From assembly GCA_048013815.1 (NCBI GenBank), contig CM106586.1:16182001-16246000 (forward strand): a stretch of DNA of 64,000 nt, given 5' to 3'. The stretch is from Setoptus koraiensis. Lineage: Eukaryota; Arthropoda. The position numbers and the translations under genes are program-made. Position 1 is the stretch's first letter. Each line of letters begins with the position of its first letter. Positions 35,884-48,600 of this stretch are shown piece by piece. The notes beneath the pieces were generated by a model, which saw nothing but the letters and a program-made list of their open reading frames with translations, was not told where the DNA came from and did not search any database.

Positions 35884-37496
35884 AGCCCGACTCAATTGTC
35901 TAGCTCCGCCACAGGAATTATCGGCAACAAGCTCGCTAACTAGACGCGATTCGCCAGACCGCGCCAGATTCGACCTGGCGAGATTCGATTGGGCGAGATT
36001 CGACCGCGCCAGATTGGCCAGACCGGGCGCGAAATTCGGCAGGGCGAGATTATCTTGGACGGGAGATTGGCTGTTGCACGGCTACAGGCCGTTGCCGTTG
36101 CAGTCGCAAAGCGTCGCAACGGTCAGTACTGCAGCGCGATTATTGTTGTTTGGCGAACCATTTTGCCAGCGAGCCAACAACAACAATGTTGTCTGGCGTG
36201 TTTGCGAGCACAAACAAGAGCTCGGTGCCCCCAATAGCAACAGCAGGCGCCTTGCGGGCCAGGCCAACGAGAGCCAGCAAATTAGCGTCCGCACAAACCC
36301 GATTAGGCTCGTCGGGCATCGGCTGCGCTTGTTGTGCGACGCCAACAACACCAGCAACAACAACAACAGCAACAACAACACCAGCAGCAGCAACAACAAT
36401 GCAGCCATCAACAGGTGTGCGAACGAGAGCTGGCAAATTGGCCAACGACGACCGGTCTTGTCATTTTCGGCCGGGCCAACGAATGAAGCCGCTAATGAAA
36501 AACGCTTCGCAAAACATCGAAGAAGAAGAAGAAGCCGGCTGCCGACGCTGGCCAGTCGTTGGCGTTGTGCCGTCTACAAGCTCGCCGAGATTAATGTGTG
36601 ATGATATGTAATAACATTAACAAAAGGGCCAACTGTTGGTGTGTGAGCAACCGTTAACCGGCAGTTACGGCAAAACTTGCCAACGGCCAACGGGCAGTTG
36701 TTGGCGTTGGAGTTGTATGAGAGTTGTGTGAGAGTTGTGTGATAAGAGAAGCGCGGTGCATCCTCGCCGGCTGACTGGCTGGCTGGCTCTCTCGCCTTGC
36801 CTTGCCATTTCATCAACTACAACATACGAGTCGCCCATTGGTCAGACATGCCAGCAGTAGTTCACACACACGCTTTTATACGCAGCCCAGACTGCGTCTT
36901 AATGCCATTATAATGCCTGGTGGCGTTACATAATGTAAATTAGCATAGATTTTAGGCATAATAGGTCGCAATTAATTCAATGTGTGCGCGCCTGTGTGCA
37001 AGTGCGCTAATCAACTGTGTCGTGGTGTTGCTGTTGGCCACTTTTATCACTACCGCCGCTTACGCAATTAATCTACGCGTCGCCGCTTGTACCGGTTAAC
37101 CGAGTCGCATTCGCAAAATGCAACTTGTTGCTGTTGTTGTTGTTGTTGTTGTCGTTGTTGTTGTTGCCGTCGCAATTGCAAGTGATGACGCAAGATGAAA
37201 GTGCAAACCGTTCAACGTTGACGGGCGATAATAAAAGCCGCGATGATAATGGTAGTGATAATAATTGGCGGATAGAGCCATAGGGAGCGCGAACAGAAAT
37301 CATCCAGCCTGCCACTCGTGATGAAAGTCGATCCGGAGTTGCGATCCAAGTCAGTGCAATTTGTAGTTGTCGTTGCTGGTCACTGGCAGCCGTCCACTGG
37401 CCGTTGACTACCGAATACGCTGGCACTGCTGGCGCTGGTAGCAGCGGTGGCGCTGGCACAGCAGCAAGTGGCATCTCAAATCGTCTATTTTTTGTA

Positions 37497-37546
37497 TTAT
37501 TTGTTGTGTTATTTGTTGTGTTGTTTGTTGTGTTATTTGTTGTGTT
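37497..37546 (+). repeat. 12-bp tandem repeat TTATTTGTTGTG
   Basis: About four copies, one with a single change (TTGTTTGTTGTG). No coding context. Confidence 0.8.
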
Positions 37547-39203
37547 TGCGCTGGCAAGCACTCATCTGGCCCGACCAACCAGCCACTGGCCAGACGGACC
37601 AGTGAATGGCGGGTTGGTGGGGTTTATGAGTCACTTGCATGCCCGTAGTCTCCATCTATCGCCTGTGCGCCTGCATGTCCGGTCAGTGAGCCAACATCAC
37701 TAGGATGTTGCGTCACGTCCATTCGCCCTCAACACTTTGCAACCCGATGCGACGTGAGCTCGTTGCGTGTAGCTAATTCGATGATTTATTATTGTTTCTC
37801 TCACCTGTTCGCACTTGCTGCCGCCTGGCCGGTCGGCCGGCTGACTGGCCGGCTGGCTGGTGTTGCAGGCGCGCATCAGACAGAGGCAATTGGCCTGTCG
37901 TTGATTGTTCGTTTATATCGTCAGTGGTCATCGTTTGCTCTCGTTTTGAGCTGCTTCGCGAAGCGTTGCAGCCAGACCAACGATGCCATGCGAGGGACAC
38001 AGAGCGAGAGAGACAAAGAGAATTCTTTTGATCTTCATCACTTTTCTGCTCCTCCGCTGTGAGAGTTGCTTCTTTGTCGCGCTCCTTGCTCTCTCTCTCT
38101 CTCTCTCTCACAACTTGTGAGTCACAAGTCAGTGGAATGGATTAGCAGCATCAAGGTGTGCAGCTAATCCATTCCGCCGACATACGCCGATGAATAAATG
38201 CGGGGGATGCAACCATACAATTGATGAATCTGTACAATGCCGCAGGATCGCGCATCGGCACTCTTGTGTCGTGTCGTGCTCTGGATCGTCTCAACAACAA
38301 CAAACTGCGCTCTTTTTGCTCGCCTCTCGCTCGCTGTCGCTTGCTTTTTTCAACAAATTCTTTGAGCTCTCTCTCGCTCATTGGCTCCACAATGGGCTGT
38401 TGTTGCTGCTGTTGTGCGACCTCCTTTGTTGGTTCCATTATGATGGCGTGCATTTGTTCTCGAACGAATGCACGGCCAGTGAGAGTTTGTGTTGAGGCGG
38501 TGGAAAGTGTTGTTGTTGTTGCTGTTGTTGCTGCTGTTGCTGCTGCCGTTGTTGCTGCTCCGCGAAAATGATCCGCTCCGACGACGCATCGCCAGTTAGA
38601 GGTCAGCCGGACCAATAACCGTGGCGCACCGCTGTTGATTGCGCGGCATCAAGTTGGCCATTATCCGGCCATTATCGTCGGAGTGCGCAGGAATTCGATT
38701 AGCGTCATTATCATTATTATTGTTGCCATTAGTCAATGGTGATCGTTGGCCAAATTAATCAAATATCATCATCATCGCTCAATTTGTGTGTGTATCACGT
38801 GAGAGTATGTTGAAAAAGTTGGCAACAGAGACAGTGACGCTCGATACAATATACTCTCATTTTGGCCAATAACCGCGTAACAGCGCCGCGCAAACAGTCA
38901 GGCAGCGAGTCAAGACAGGCCGACCTGGCGATCGGTCGGAAATGCAGCCATGGTTTCATTGCCAACGCTCAAGTGCAATTGTGCTCCATGCAAACATGTT
39001 ACATGCCATTTTCCATTGATCCGGCGTCACTGCCGCAGAATTAGAATCGGAGAAGTAGTCTTTTATACTGTAGCGAGACCATAAGACTAAATAGAGAAAG
39101 AGAATAAGACGAACAACAAAAGAATCATTATTATTATTCTCTCGTACTAAAGCATATTATTTATTATTATCTGTTTTCGTTCTTGGTCGTTCGCTATTTC
39201 GCT

Positions 39204-39253
39204 AGCTCTCCGTCTGGCTCTCTGCAGACAGACGGAGAGCCAGACGGAGAGCT
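39204..39253. repeat. Perfect inverted repeat, 19-bp arms
   Basis: Arms AGCTCTCCGTCTGGCTCTC (39204-39222) and its exact reverse complement (39235-39253) around a 12-nt loop. A G-T pair and two more pairs extend the stem outward. Directly followed by a second hairpin at 39255. Confidence 0.85.
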
Positions 39254-39254
39254 G

Positions 39255-39287
39255 GCTGCAGAGAGTGAGAGACACACTCTCTGCAGC
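39255..39287. repeat. Second perfect inverted repeat, 13-bp arms
   Basis: Arms GCTGCAGAGAGTG (39255-39267) and its exact reverse complement (39275-39287) with a 7-nt loop. Starts one base after the end of the first hairpin. Confidence 0.85.
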
Positions 39288-40289
39288 TAGTTATTATTAG
39301 TTACTTAGCTCTCGTGCTTCGTTCTTATGGGTACCTCGTAGCCACCTGTAAACTTTCTAATATCTGAACTTGACCGAATAATCCCCCTGTAAAGCGCTAT
39401 GAGTAATCTTGAATCACTCGTATTATTACTCATACATCGGTGATTCATACCTCATGAGTGAATGTTGCAATATCATTGGCAGTCGGCAACAGCGACAACA
39501 GCAGCAACAACAGCGACAACAGCGACAACAACAACAACAACAACAACAGCGATATAAATATTTGCTGGTGCTGACGAATAGGCAACGATTGACGAATCAG
39601 CGAGCGCCTTCTCTGCGAGACGGCTCAAACAACAGCTCGCCCAGAACAGCGTGAATACCGGCTGTCTGTCTATTGGCTGCTGGCTGGCTCTCAATACTGA
39701 CTCAGCTACTAACCATTTATTCATCACTATCGTCGTTATGCACGCTTGACTACCTTGGCCTGACTGGATATCTCAAAAGTCATGCCTACCACTGTCTTTT
39801 GTAGATCGACGATTTGGTATTGACAATTCACAAAAGGCGCCATTGTGTGCATACGCAACACCAACAAAAACTACAACAACAACAACAGTGGCGTAAAGTC
39901 AGCTGAAAATGTTACATAACTCAAATGAAGAAAGAGAAAAAACGAACAGCTAACGAAACAAGTGGCGCAACAATGCCACTGCATTCTTTTTTTAGAACTA
40001 ACGAGCTATCGCTACTTTCCATGGCCATCGATATGTGTATCTGAAAGAATGCCTCAAGAGCGTTCTTTTGGCAGACATGAGTAATAACTTGACAGCGACA
40101 GTGAGTCTCTTGAGTGAATATCCGGCCGTGAATATTCGGCGGTGAATTTGGCAGTTGGTTATCTCAGAGGCGAATCGAACTTTTAGCTCACATGCTGCAA
40201 AGTTGGCTGCTCGACAGTGGTGACCGGAAGACGTACCTTCATCGTGCATCATGTGCGCGGCCTGTTGCGCACTGCGCTGCATCCAAGGG

Positions 40290-40364
40290 TGCAATGGTGC
40301 AACGGCGCACTGATGCAACGGCGCAATGATGCAACGGTGCAATAGTGCAACGGTACAATGATGC
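40290..40364 (+). repeat. 16-bp tandem repeat TGCAACGGYGCAMTGA
   Basis: Four full copies from 40298 with one to three changes each, plus a half unit TGCAATGG in front and TGC behind. An 8-bp sub-period is visible, since TGCAACGG and YGCAMTGA are related. Confidence 0.8.
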
Positions 40365-41758
40365 GGGTTGCGTACAGTTGTGCGAGCAGCTAAGCATTCC
40401 TTGTGGCCTACAAAGGGTTGTTCGGTGATCGTCAGCTCGCACGTTTGTCTGCGCTAATGGTGCGTCGAATGTTGTGTACGAGCAAGTGCACAAGCAGCAT
40501 CGACTCATCCTTGCCTCACTAGCGCCATTTATCATTATTCGATGATATGGTAATGAGCTGCATTATTTATTTGCGTATCAGCACCATTATGTGTGCAGCA
40601 ACAAACATGGCCGCTCATTTATCATTTATTTATTTATTAAAATAATATTTATTTAATAGTATCATCAATAACAAGGAATTGAACTGCTAGCGACGGAATA
40701 AGGCCAACGAAATCAAGGAACTGCAAACGCGAATGCAAGCATATTTATTTATAAGAGAATATTATTGGATAGATATAATCAATTTATCATCGTTTTTCCT
40801 CGTCGGGCCGTCCTAATGCAAACTAGCTATCTACGACTGTGTAGAGCTTGTTGCAGTCCATTGCATTAGCAACAACAAGAGCAGCTCTGTCTGCCGTCAA
40901 CAAGTCACAATTTAGCTATTTGTGTCGCGCCCATGACGACCTTGATCACCATCTCACTTTATTGATTTGATGATATACATTTGCCATCCTAGCCATTGTG
41001 TGTAGGTGACACAACAACGGATTGTTGTCGTCTAGTCACAAATAGACGCAACAACGCAATAAGAGCGCAAGCAACAGAACACTACAACATCACATCTAGA
41101 TTGTCAGATTAAATCAAACGGAATGGAATCAAGCGTGATGAAATGAAGCGTTTCAAGCTGCACTAACTAACAAGTAGATATGCCACTCTCCATGATAGCA
41201 ATAATATCTTGTTTTGTTTGTTGCTTCTTGTCAACACATTTCAATGCAGCATCCTCTTCCTCTCGCTCGCTCGCTCCAATCTATTCAATTTAATGACAAC
41301 ACTGAATTGCTGAATAGCTCTGGTGCGTCTGCAATACTCATTATACATTTTATTGTTGTTCATTCATGAATCATTTGCGACATTTAACTGCCCTCACTCT
41401 CTCTCACTCTCACAACAAACTAGTCAATTAAATACACAACAGCAGCGCTAACACTACACATGAGTTATATCCTAATCCAATCATCATTATTATTATTATT
41501 GTTATTACTATTATTTCCATCATTAGACAAAACATATATAGAGCTCGTCCGGGCAAGAAGCGTGCCAGTAGGCCCGACAAATAAATAACCCATGGAACAA
41601 AAATTGACAGAATGTTACAACAGACACATTAATGTATAGATGGACGCCGTTTCTGTTGCAACTGTTGCAAGTCGCCACCACATGTAAAGAAGTTACTACT
41701 AACTCAACTATTAGAGAATCTCATCATCATTAATTAATATCATCATCGTCGTCATCTT

Positions 41759-41956
41759 ATGCCGCTTACACCAAACACGAATGCTGCAACGATCAAAACA
41801 AAGCAACCGCCAAAGTGTTCATCAGCCGCATATGTAAAGCCGACATACACAAGCGGCGTAAATGCAGCCAGTATCATCATAATATTTAAAACGTCGAAAT
41901 TAATCATTTGTTTGTTTGTTGTTTATTTAGTTTACAATTTTAGACAAAATAGATAG
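41759..41956 (+). other. 65-codon ORF ending directly at the CUB/LDLa start codon
   Basis: ATG at 41759, same frame as the long ORF behind it, stop TAG at 41954-41956 immediately followed by the ATG at 41957. It has a hydrophobic segment (KLIICLFVVYLVYNF). Two good acceptors lie within its last 30 nt, so it may be intron or 5' UTR and not translated. No function assigned. Confidence 0.25.
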
Positions 41957-44900
41957 ATGTTAGAAAAACGTTGGCATCAGGGCAAAAAGCAACGCCTTCG
42001 CCAAAATAGATTCAACACTATCAAGCAACTATTGCCACTTATACCAACTAGTCTCATCGATGAAAATCTAATCGCTTGTCACTTCCGATTAGGGGAGAGT
42101 CTCATCGATGCACAGCAACAAAGAGATGACCACAACGGAACGGACAGCAACTTTAATTGTAGCAGCGCCATCAACTATGATCGCGAGTCAACGTCTGCTG
42201 CTATCGCTGAAAGCGCCGTTGCTGACACAACTGCCACTGCCAAATTGTTTAGATTCGAAAATTTACTACCAAACATAGTTATACTAACAACTGCAAGAGA
42301 AAATAGAGAGAAAATTCCATCTATTGTGCCTTCACCGAATAATCACAATCAACATCACGACCAAAAACACAAGCTTGACCACAACCATAACCATAGCAAA
42401 CTGATGACCACTCTCAAGGTGGAGCCAGTCCTTTCGAAAGATAAATATTTGTTGCTTATTGTTATTGTTCCTCATCATTATCATGCTCCTCTACAACTAC
42501 TACCATTAGCGTCACTACTGGCGCTATTAATGAAGGCAATTTATGCGCCGAAAATAAGCTTCAAATGCAAACATTATTTCAGCACTACTACTTGGTTAAA
42601 AAAGTCTAGTCAGCATATCATCGGATGCCACTATAATAATAAGAATAATAATCGTAAAAATTATCATAGACCTTGTTATTGTTGCATTGACCAATTCAGC
42701 AATCATCAAATCTTTCAAGCCAAAGAAGCTAACCATGAACATGATCAGCATAATTTTAACCCAAATAGATATTCGTTGGATAGACAGAAAAATCATCATT
42801 TGTCTTCTTTTTTGTTGTTAGTGTTCCTTCTATTATTGGCATGGTTGCTATATGCTGAATTATTGTTATTGTTGGTGTGGTCAAATCCGTTCGATTGCTA
42901 TTCACCAAATCAAATATCAACTCAATTGAGTATACTAAATTATCAAGATAATGATGGCGTACGACAGTCACACAATCCTAAAAAATCATTACTATCATGC
43001 CTGTCATCATCGTCGTCGTCGCCGTCGCCATCATCCTATTCTATTAAACTGACTAGGACCAGAACAATAGACGAGCCATTAGATAACAAGAATGAAGTGA
43101 GAATGCTTGAAATAGGCCAGCTGCATTCAAAGTCAACTAATCACAGGCTCATGCAATGGATTTGGTGCAACAACAGCAACAACAAAAAGTTACTCCATGA
43201 TTGTTGTTCAATAACAGTATTACAACAGATAACCATACCTTTTGTTGCCTGTTGTCTTATAACCGCTTTCATTCATGTCAATCGAAGGTGGTCTATTATT
43301 CAATTTCCTTCATCATCATTCAATCATGTTATGTTGACTACAATAAGTATAAGTGACTTTGCATCAAATGGTCTTCTCCATTCGCTTGTAATCGAATTTT
43401 CAAAGATTGAACTAACAAGCTATAATCCTTCAATTGTTGACTTGTGGGCTAAGACTGACCACTTCATTATTGCTAGGCCACTATCGTCCAATTCATCCAC
43501 TTTATTTGATTATCAGGCGAAACTCCACTTAATACAGCTCACATCAACTCTCAACAACAATGCAAAAGATGCCCATTCTGTCATGCCATCAGACACGCCT
43601 AAAGTCAAAAAACAATTTGATTGGCACCAACAACAATCCAAAAAGTTTAATTATCAGAAGATTACTAAATATAATCTTCATGTTATTAAGTCAAAGTTAC
43701 TTTTCCATAGTTCATCAAAATCTTCCTGCCTGTCGAAATTAAGGAGAGCCAGACTTCATAAAGACTCTACTGAACCACCGACCGTCGATTTAATTGATAG
43801 ACAAGAGAAGAGAAACTTCAGATGCTCTGGTCGACAACTCTTTACAAGCCCTAAGGAGAGAATCAGGACAAAAAAATCAAATCTCAATTGTCTTTTGATC
43901 AATTTCGCTAGTCTCTGGTTAACTTGGAATATTTTAACTTATATGTGCGTAAATAATAAGCATAACTCCCAAGATCGATTAGTAAAATTATGCTCGTGTT
44001 CGCCCATTAGACAGAATAGATCAAGTTACTCGCTGTATTCCACCTTGAAGAATATCAATCTTAAGTTATTTGATGGCAAAAATACAAGAAATAGAAGGAT
44101 GGATATCTTAGTACAAAAGGACGATTCATTATACAAAGAATGTAAGTAGCATCGAATGTTGATACCGATTATACGATAGTGAATGTATAATTCTGATCTC
44201 TTACCAGAGCCTCCACTGTTATAACTTATAGCACATGTCCGAGGCACACAGAAATCACTTGTTGCTAACTTGTGGTTGTCATGATTTTTTTGAAACATGA
44301 TATTTTCGTGATATCTAATGGAATGGTCGACTTATCTCAACTTTGTAATCATAGATTTGTCATTAAAAAATGCAATCTAGTTTATAGTGTACCATCTGTT
44401 AATATTATCTAGCAGTAATTATGATCGAAATAGATTTGTAGTCTGCCGAATATCATGACATAATTACAGGAAATTCAATATTCTTTTTACAAATTTAACC
44501 AGAGTAAAACTAAACGACAATCTATTCATTTATGCACTCTACTAATTTTATGCTTGTACTTACCACCAACCTCATCATCATCATACATAAACTCATATTA
44601 AATATCTTGTATTTTGGTGTAAATGAATATTTCAAAATATAGACCTGGTAACCGATATGTGTCAATGGAAAAGTAATCTATTTGTGCCAACAAGTAATGA
44701 TGTTTATTTTTCCAGCTACGAATATGATCCAGCTCGACGAGTTGCCATGTATAAGCAGCTATTGGATTTAGCTGATGGAGCCTATCAGGCAAGATATGAC
44801 TCAAATATGATGCGTGGAAGGATATTCTCACCTCCAACAACTAGTCCATCTATTGTACTGAAGATACCAACCAAATTGTCTAAGACATTTGCTGGTTATG

Positions 44901-45552
44901 AACAAGGTAAGAGGACAAGCATGTTTGTGTAGCTCAACAGTGGCTATTTACAGTTTTGCTTGATTAACCTTTGATTATCCAAGAAATATCATTGGAACAA
45001 GATTTTTTCAGTTTCTCGAGATAAAACAAAACAATTTTTGATGCTGTTAGAATGCACCAATTATCGCCACCAACAATTTCAATCGGTCATCATTTGGTCA
45101 GCGTTAAGGTACTCTAGTGAGTACTGGCCGAGAGAAAGAGAGAAAATCAAGTAGGCAGGCAGTCAGGCAGGTAGACAGAAAGTCGAGTAGAGAGAAACAT
45201 CGAGACTATTTTTCTAGTTTCTTGCGTGCGAACACTCGAAGAAATTGACAGAAGCCAAATGGAACAGGCGAGACTTTTAGACCACTACTTAGCACTGCGA
45301 CGTAATATTCTTATGTTTGAAAGTATTCTATTTATTTTCAAGTTGACTATCGCACTCTGGTTGCAAGAGCATTAGCGAACCGACTCAGCTACGCTTCAAA
45401 GCTGACATTATGATTATGTAAGAGTCCAGGTGACTGTGGTCAGTAATATCTATTCCTTCATGCCATGGTTGTTATTTATGCAAATTTGTCGTTAGCCAAG
45501 AACCAAAACAGAAAAAGAAAAACAAGAAGAAGAGTACATCTGGTTGCGTGTG

Positions 45553-45625
<73 letters not shown>

Positions 45626-48600
45626 GGTGAGGATGGTTGTGGCAGCAAATGGCTGGCATTCGGCCGCAATTTAAGTGCAAAAATGCGCACTTGCAAAATT
45701 GTTAGGCTAGAACAGTCTTTCAGGAGAGTGCGAGAGAAATAGATAGACAAACAGGCAGACAGTCAGATAGATAGGTAGGCAAGATTCTTGATGCGTCAAT
45801 CAACCTGCATCCATGACGGCCAGAAGTGGGTGCGTGTGTAGTTATGTCTGTTTTGCTCTCGCCTAAGATGTTATTATGTCTATTTGGGGACAGTATTCTC
45901 TGGTTCGGTAGACATTAGCTGCCGCAGCATAAGACAACGGCAATGTCGGAAGGCGACAATGAACCGACACTTGACAGTGATTTGCAAGCTCTCGCAACAG
46001 TACTATAGCAAATATATCATTATCGATATCTTCCGTTTCTCTCATTACACCTGTTTTCGCTGTAGCTTGTGGTATAAATTTGATTGCACCAACGGGTTTT
46101 AGAATATTGGCACGGATTTACGGACGACAATCAGAAATCCGTCAGGATGAGGACGAGGACAGAGGCTTGGTGAGTAGTTGAATCGCTGAAAACTATTATT
46201 ACCCAAAAAGAGAGCCAGCAAAAAGTGGTTTTATTAGCATTGAACTGAATTAATATATCCAAATGTCCGCCAGACATTGATGCCTGTTTTTTTTCTACTA
46301 GTTGAACTTGACCATTCGATAACGGTGATCGCGACTTGCAATGAACGAGCCAACGCGATACAACCGCAGAGAGATCAATATCAATTTCATCCATCTCGTC
46401 ATCATTTTGTTTGCACTGCTGCATACTGCAGCACATTTCCGATAAGCTGTGGGAGAGCAACATTAAATTGAATTCTAATGGGCACACATAAAGAGAAGGC
46501 AGCAAGTAGAAACGTGAGTTTAAGAATGTTGTGATGCAGATGATTCGATTCAGCTTGTTTCGATTTGCATCCGAGTCACATGGAGTGTTGGAGGCTAGAG
46601 AGACTTCGTGCTTCCTCAACTAGCTCTCATCTATTTAGCTCTCTAGTTGGAGTGGCTCTCGAAATAGCAGCAACGACTGGCAACAATCTATTAATGTAGC
46701 ACTGCCGGCAGGCTCTCATGGGTGTCTTGTGCGAGCGCTTCGAGCGAGCCACTCAGACACCTGGACCGTCCACGGTCACCATTAGATCACGCCAAATTAA
46801 ATCAAGTCCGTTCAGTGGGCATTCGCTTAGTGGAGCTCAGTTTGAGCACACGATTCACAGGTGAATTGCCGCTTTGCAAATAGACAACGAACAAATACCT
46901 GGAAATAGAATACCCTCTCTTGTGCATGTAATGATTTGAGTTGTGCGTTGCCGAGAGTTGCCGAGAGTTGCCAAGAGTTGCCGAGAGTTGCCAGGAGTTG
47001 CCAAGAGTTGTAGGTACTAGTTATTATCATTATCATCATTATTATTATAATTTAGCTTTAGATTCTTACTACTTAATTTATCCCTACTCCAATTTCACAT
47101 AGTGAACCACGGGTGGTATGCACTCTCTTCTCACCTCAGACGCTTCAATGATTGATATATGTTTGGCCAAGAGTTTGGCCAAAGTTGCAGAAGCAGCTCA
47201 GCAGAATTCAATTCAGATATAGCAATAATATACAAGCGCACTCATCATAAACATATCAGACTCTAGATCGGTCGTCATGATAGAACAGCTCATGTTGACC
47301 ACTGCCACTACCACTACCACGCACGCTGACCACCGCTGCTCTACCGTTTTTGTGGCCAAAAGCCGCAAGTGCACTAGCAAAATGATGCAACTCACACACA
47401 CAAGCATCATTATAATGTAGTGTTTCGCGCCTCTTTTGGGCGCAAGCAAGCAAGCAACAGGTTTTTGTTGTCGCTAACAAATCATTGGTGAACATCATCA
47501 GCATCTCATTATTGTTATTGCATCATGTTCCTTACCTATTTAGCCTACTATTTGCCACAATAATCGTGATACATGCGCCCATGCACAGTCCATTTGTTTG
47601 TTATCTATCGTTGTTGTTGTTGTCGTCGTTGTTGCAAGCAAATCCAAGCACTCCCAGTGAAACGTTCCCATAATTAAGCGTCTCACCAGATCAAAACACA
47701 CATGTGTTGTTCTTGTTGCTAGCAGAGGGCCATGTGTGCCAGTCGAAATGTTTGTGTTGGTGGCGCCTGATAATGCGATTCTATCCAGCCCAGGGCAATA
47801 CGCTTGCCCACTACAAATACGGATGTGAACTCGTAGAGCCACCATAATCTGATGAGCCCCCTTTCGACTAATCTACGTACGTAGAAGCGAAGCGTATTAG
47901 CTCATGTTTGTTTTTATGTCCAGCTTCCAGTTTTCAAGGGGACAAAAGACGGTCGAGTTTGTTGTTGGTAGTGATGAAAATGGATTATGCAGTTTATTAT
48001 GTTTGTGATGTGTGAATGGGAGCAGTCCTTGTTGCGAAACGAAACGAGTCGCCATCAGACGAGACAAGACGAATTGAACCAAAATGAATCGTCATCATTA
48101 GGAGTGATTTAAAATTCAACAGTTTACTAGTGGCGTCTTTCGACGGCTCAGCCAAGATCATAATTCTGAAAAGTTGTTACGTTTAATAGGAACGCATCAA
48201 CTGAGCATAAAGCCCCTATTAGATTTCTGTTGATTAATAGTAAAGTTCAGCTGTGTCTGACACGATCTGGCTGGCGAAATTGCCATAGAGCACACACGTC
48301 GGTAGTCAGTTGTATCACATTGGCATTGGCTTTAGATGGATGATCTTGATTAGCGTGAGAATTGTAATTCATTTTGTTGTTTGTTGTGATCATTGTTTCA
48401 GCAGCGCACTGTTATGTTGTGCCATGTTATGCAACAAGCAAAACAAATTGTTGTATTGACCGTGTTTTCTAGTTTGTCGGACTTGTCTTTTGCTACATAA
48501 CTACCAAAGACCATCTTATCGTTCAAGTTGCTATGTTTGAGTTTTGAGTGAAATCTGTCAAAACTAACCAGCCTTTGCGCTGACACAAAAACTTCAGCAA

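Larger units (their letters stand above)
33442..41956. other. 8.5-kb intergenic region, repeat-rich
   Basis: Mostly non-coding flank between the carbonic anhydrase 5' end (minus) and the CUB/LDLa gene (plus). It is rich in CAA/CAG (36340-36400, 39482-39553), GTT (37121-37165, 38512-38560) and CT (35838-35880, 38090-38110) microsatellites, a GC-rich block at about 34940-35170, an imperfect GGCGAGATTCGA-type repeat near 35940-36055, and the listed hairpins and tandem repeats. Many ORFs come from the microsatellites. Two candidate acceptors (AG at 41929-41930 and 41942-41943) just before 41957 suggest a 5' UTR intron whose first exon lies somewhere in this region. Confidence 0.5.

Noticed and set aside
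36014-36611. Two overlapping plus-strand ORFs of 153-195 codons with Asn/Thr runs
   Set aside because: They lie in GC-rich, CAA/CAG-repeat DNA with competing open frames on both strands and no fitting splice donors; no recognisable domain.
39204-39287. microRNA precursor at the twin hairpins
   Set aside because: Stems of 19 and 13 bp are too short for a usual precursor of 60-70 nt with a 22-nt mature arm, and perfect pairing is atypical for animal microRNAs.
44699-44716. Stronger acceptor TTTTTCCAG at about 44715 for CUB exon 2
   Set aside because: It needs a phase-2 donor, while the upstream exon ends in phase 1; joining them gives a stop after 17 codons, and it would remove the MCQW part of the CUB-like unit.
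44657-44932. Starting the CUB gene at the ATG at 44657
   Set aside because: The CUB-like unit seems to begin before this Met (a Trp follows the first Cys at once), and a phase-compatible acceptor lies 15 bp upstream; still possible if exon 1 is not joined.
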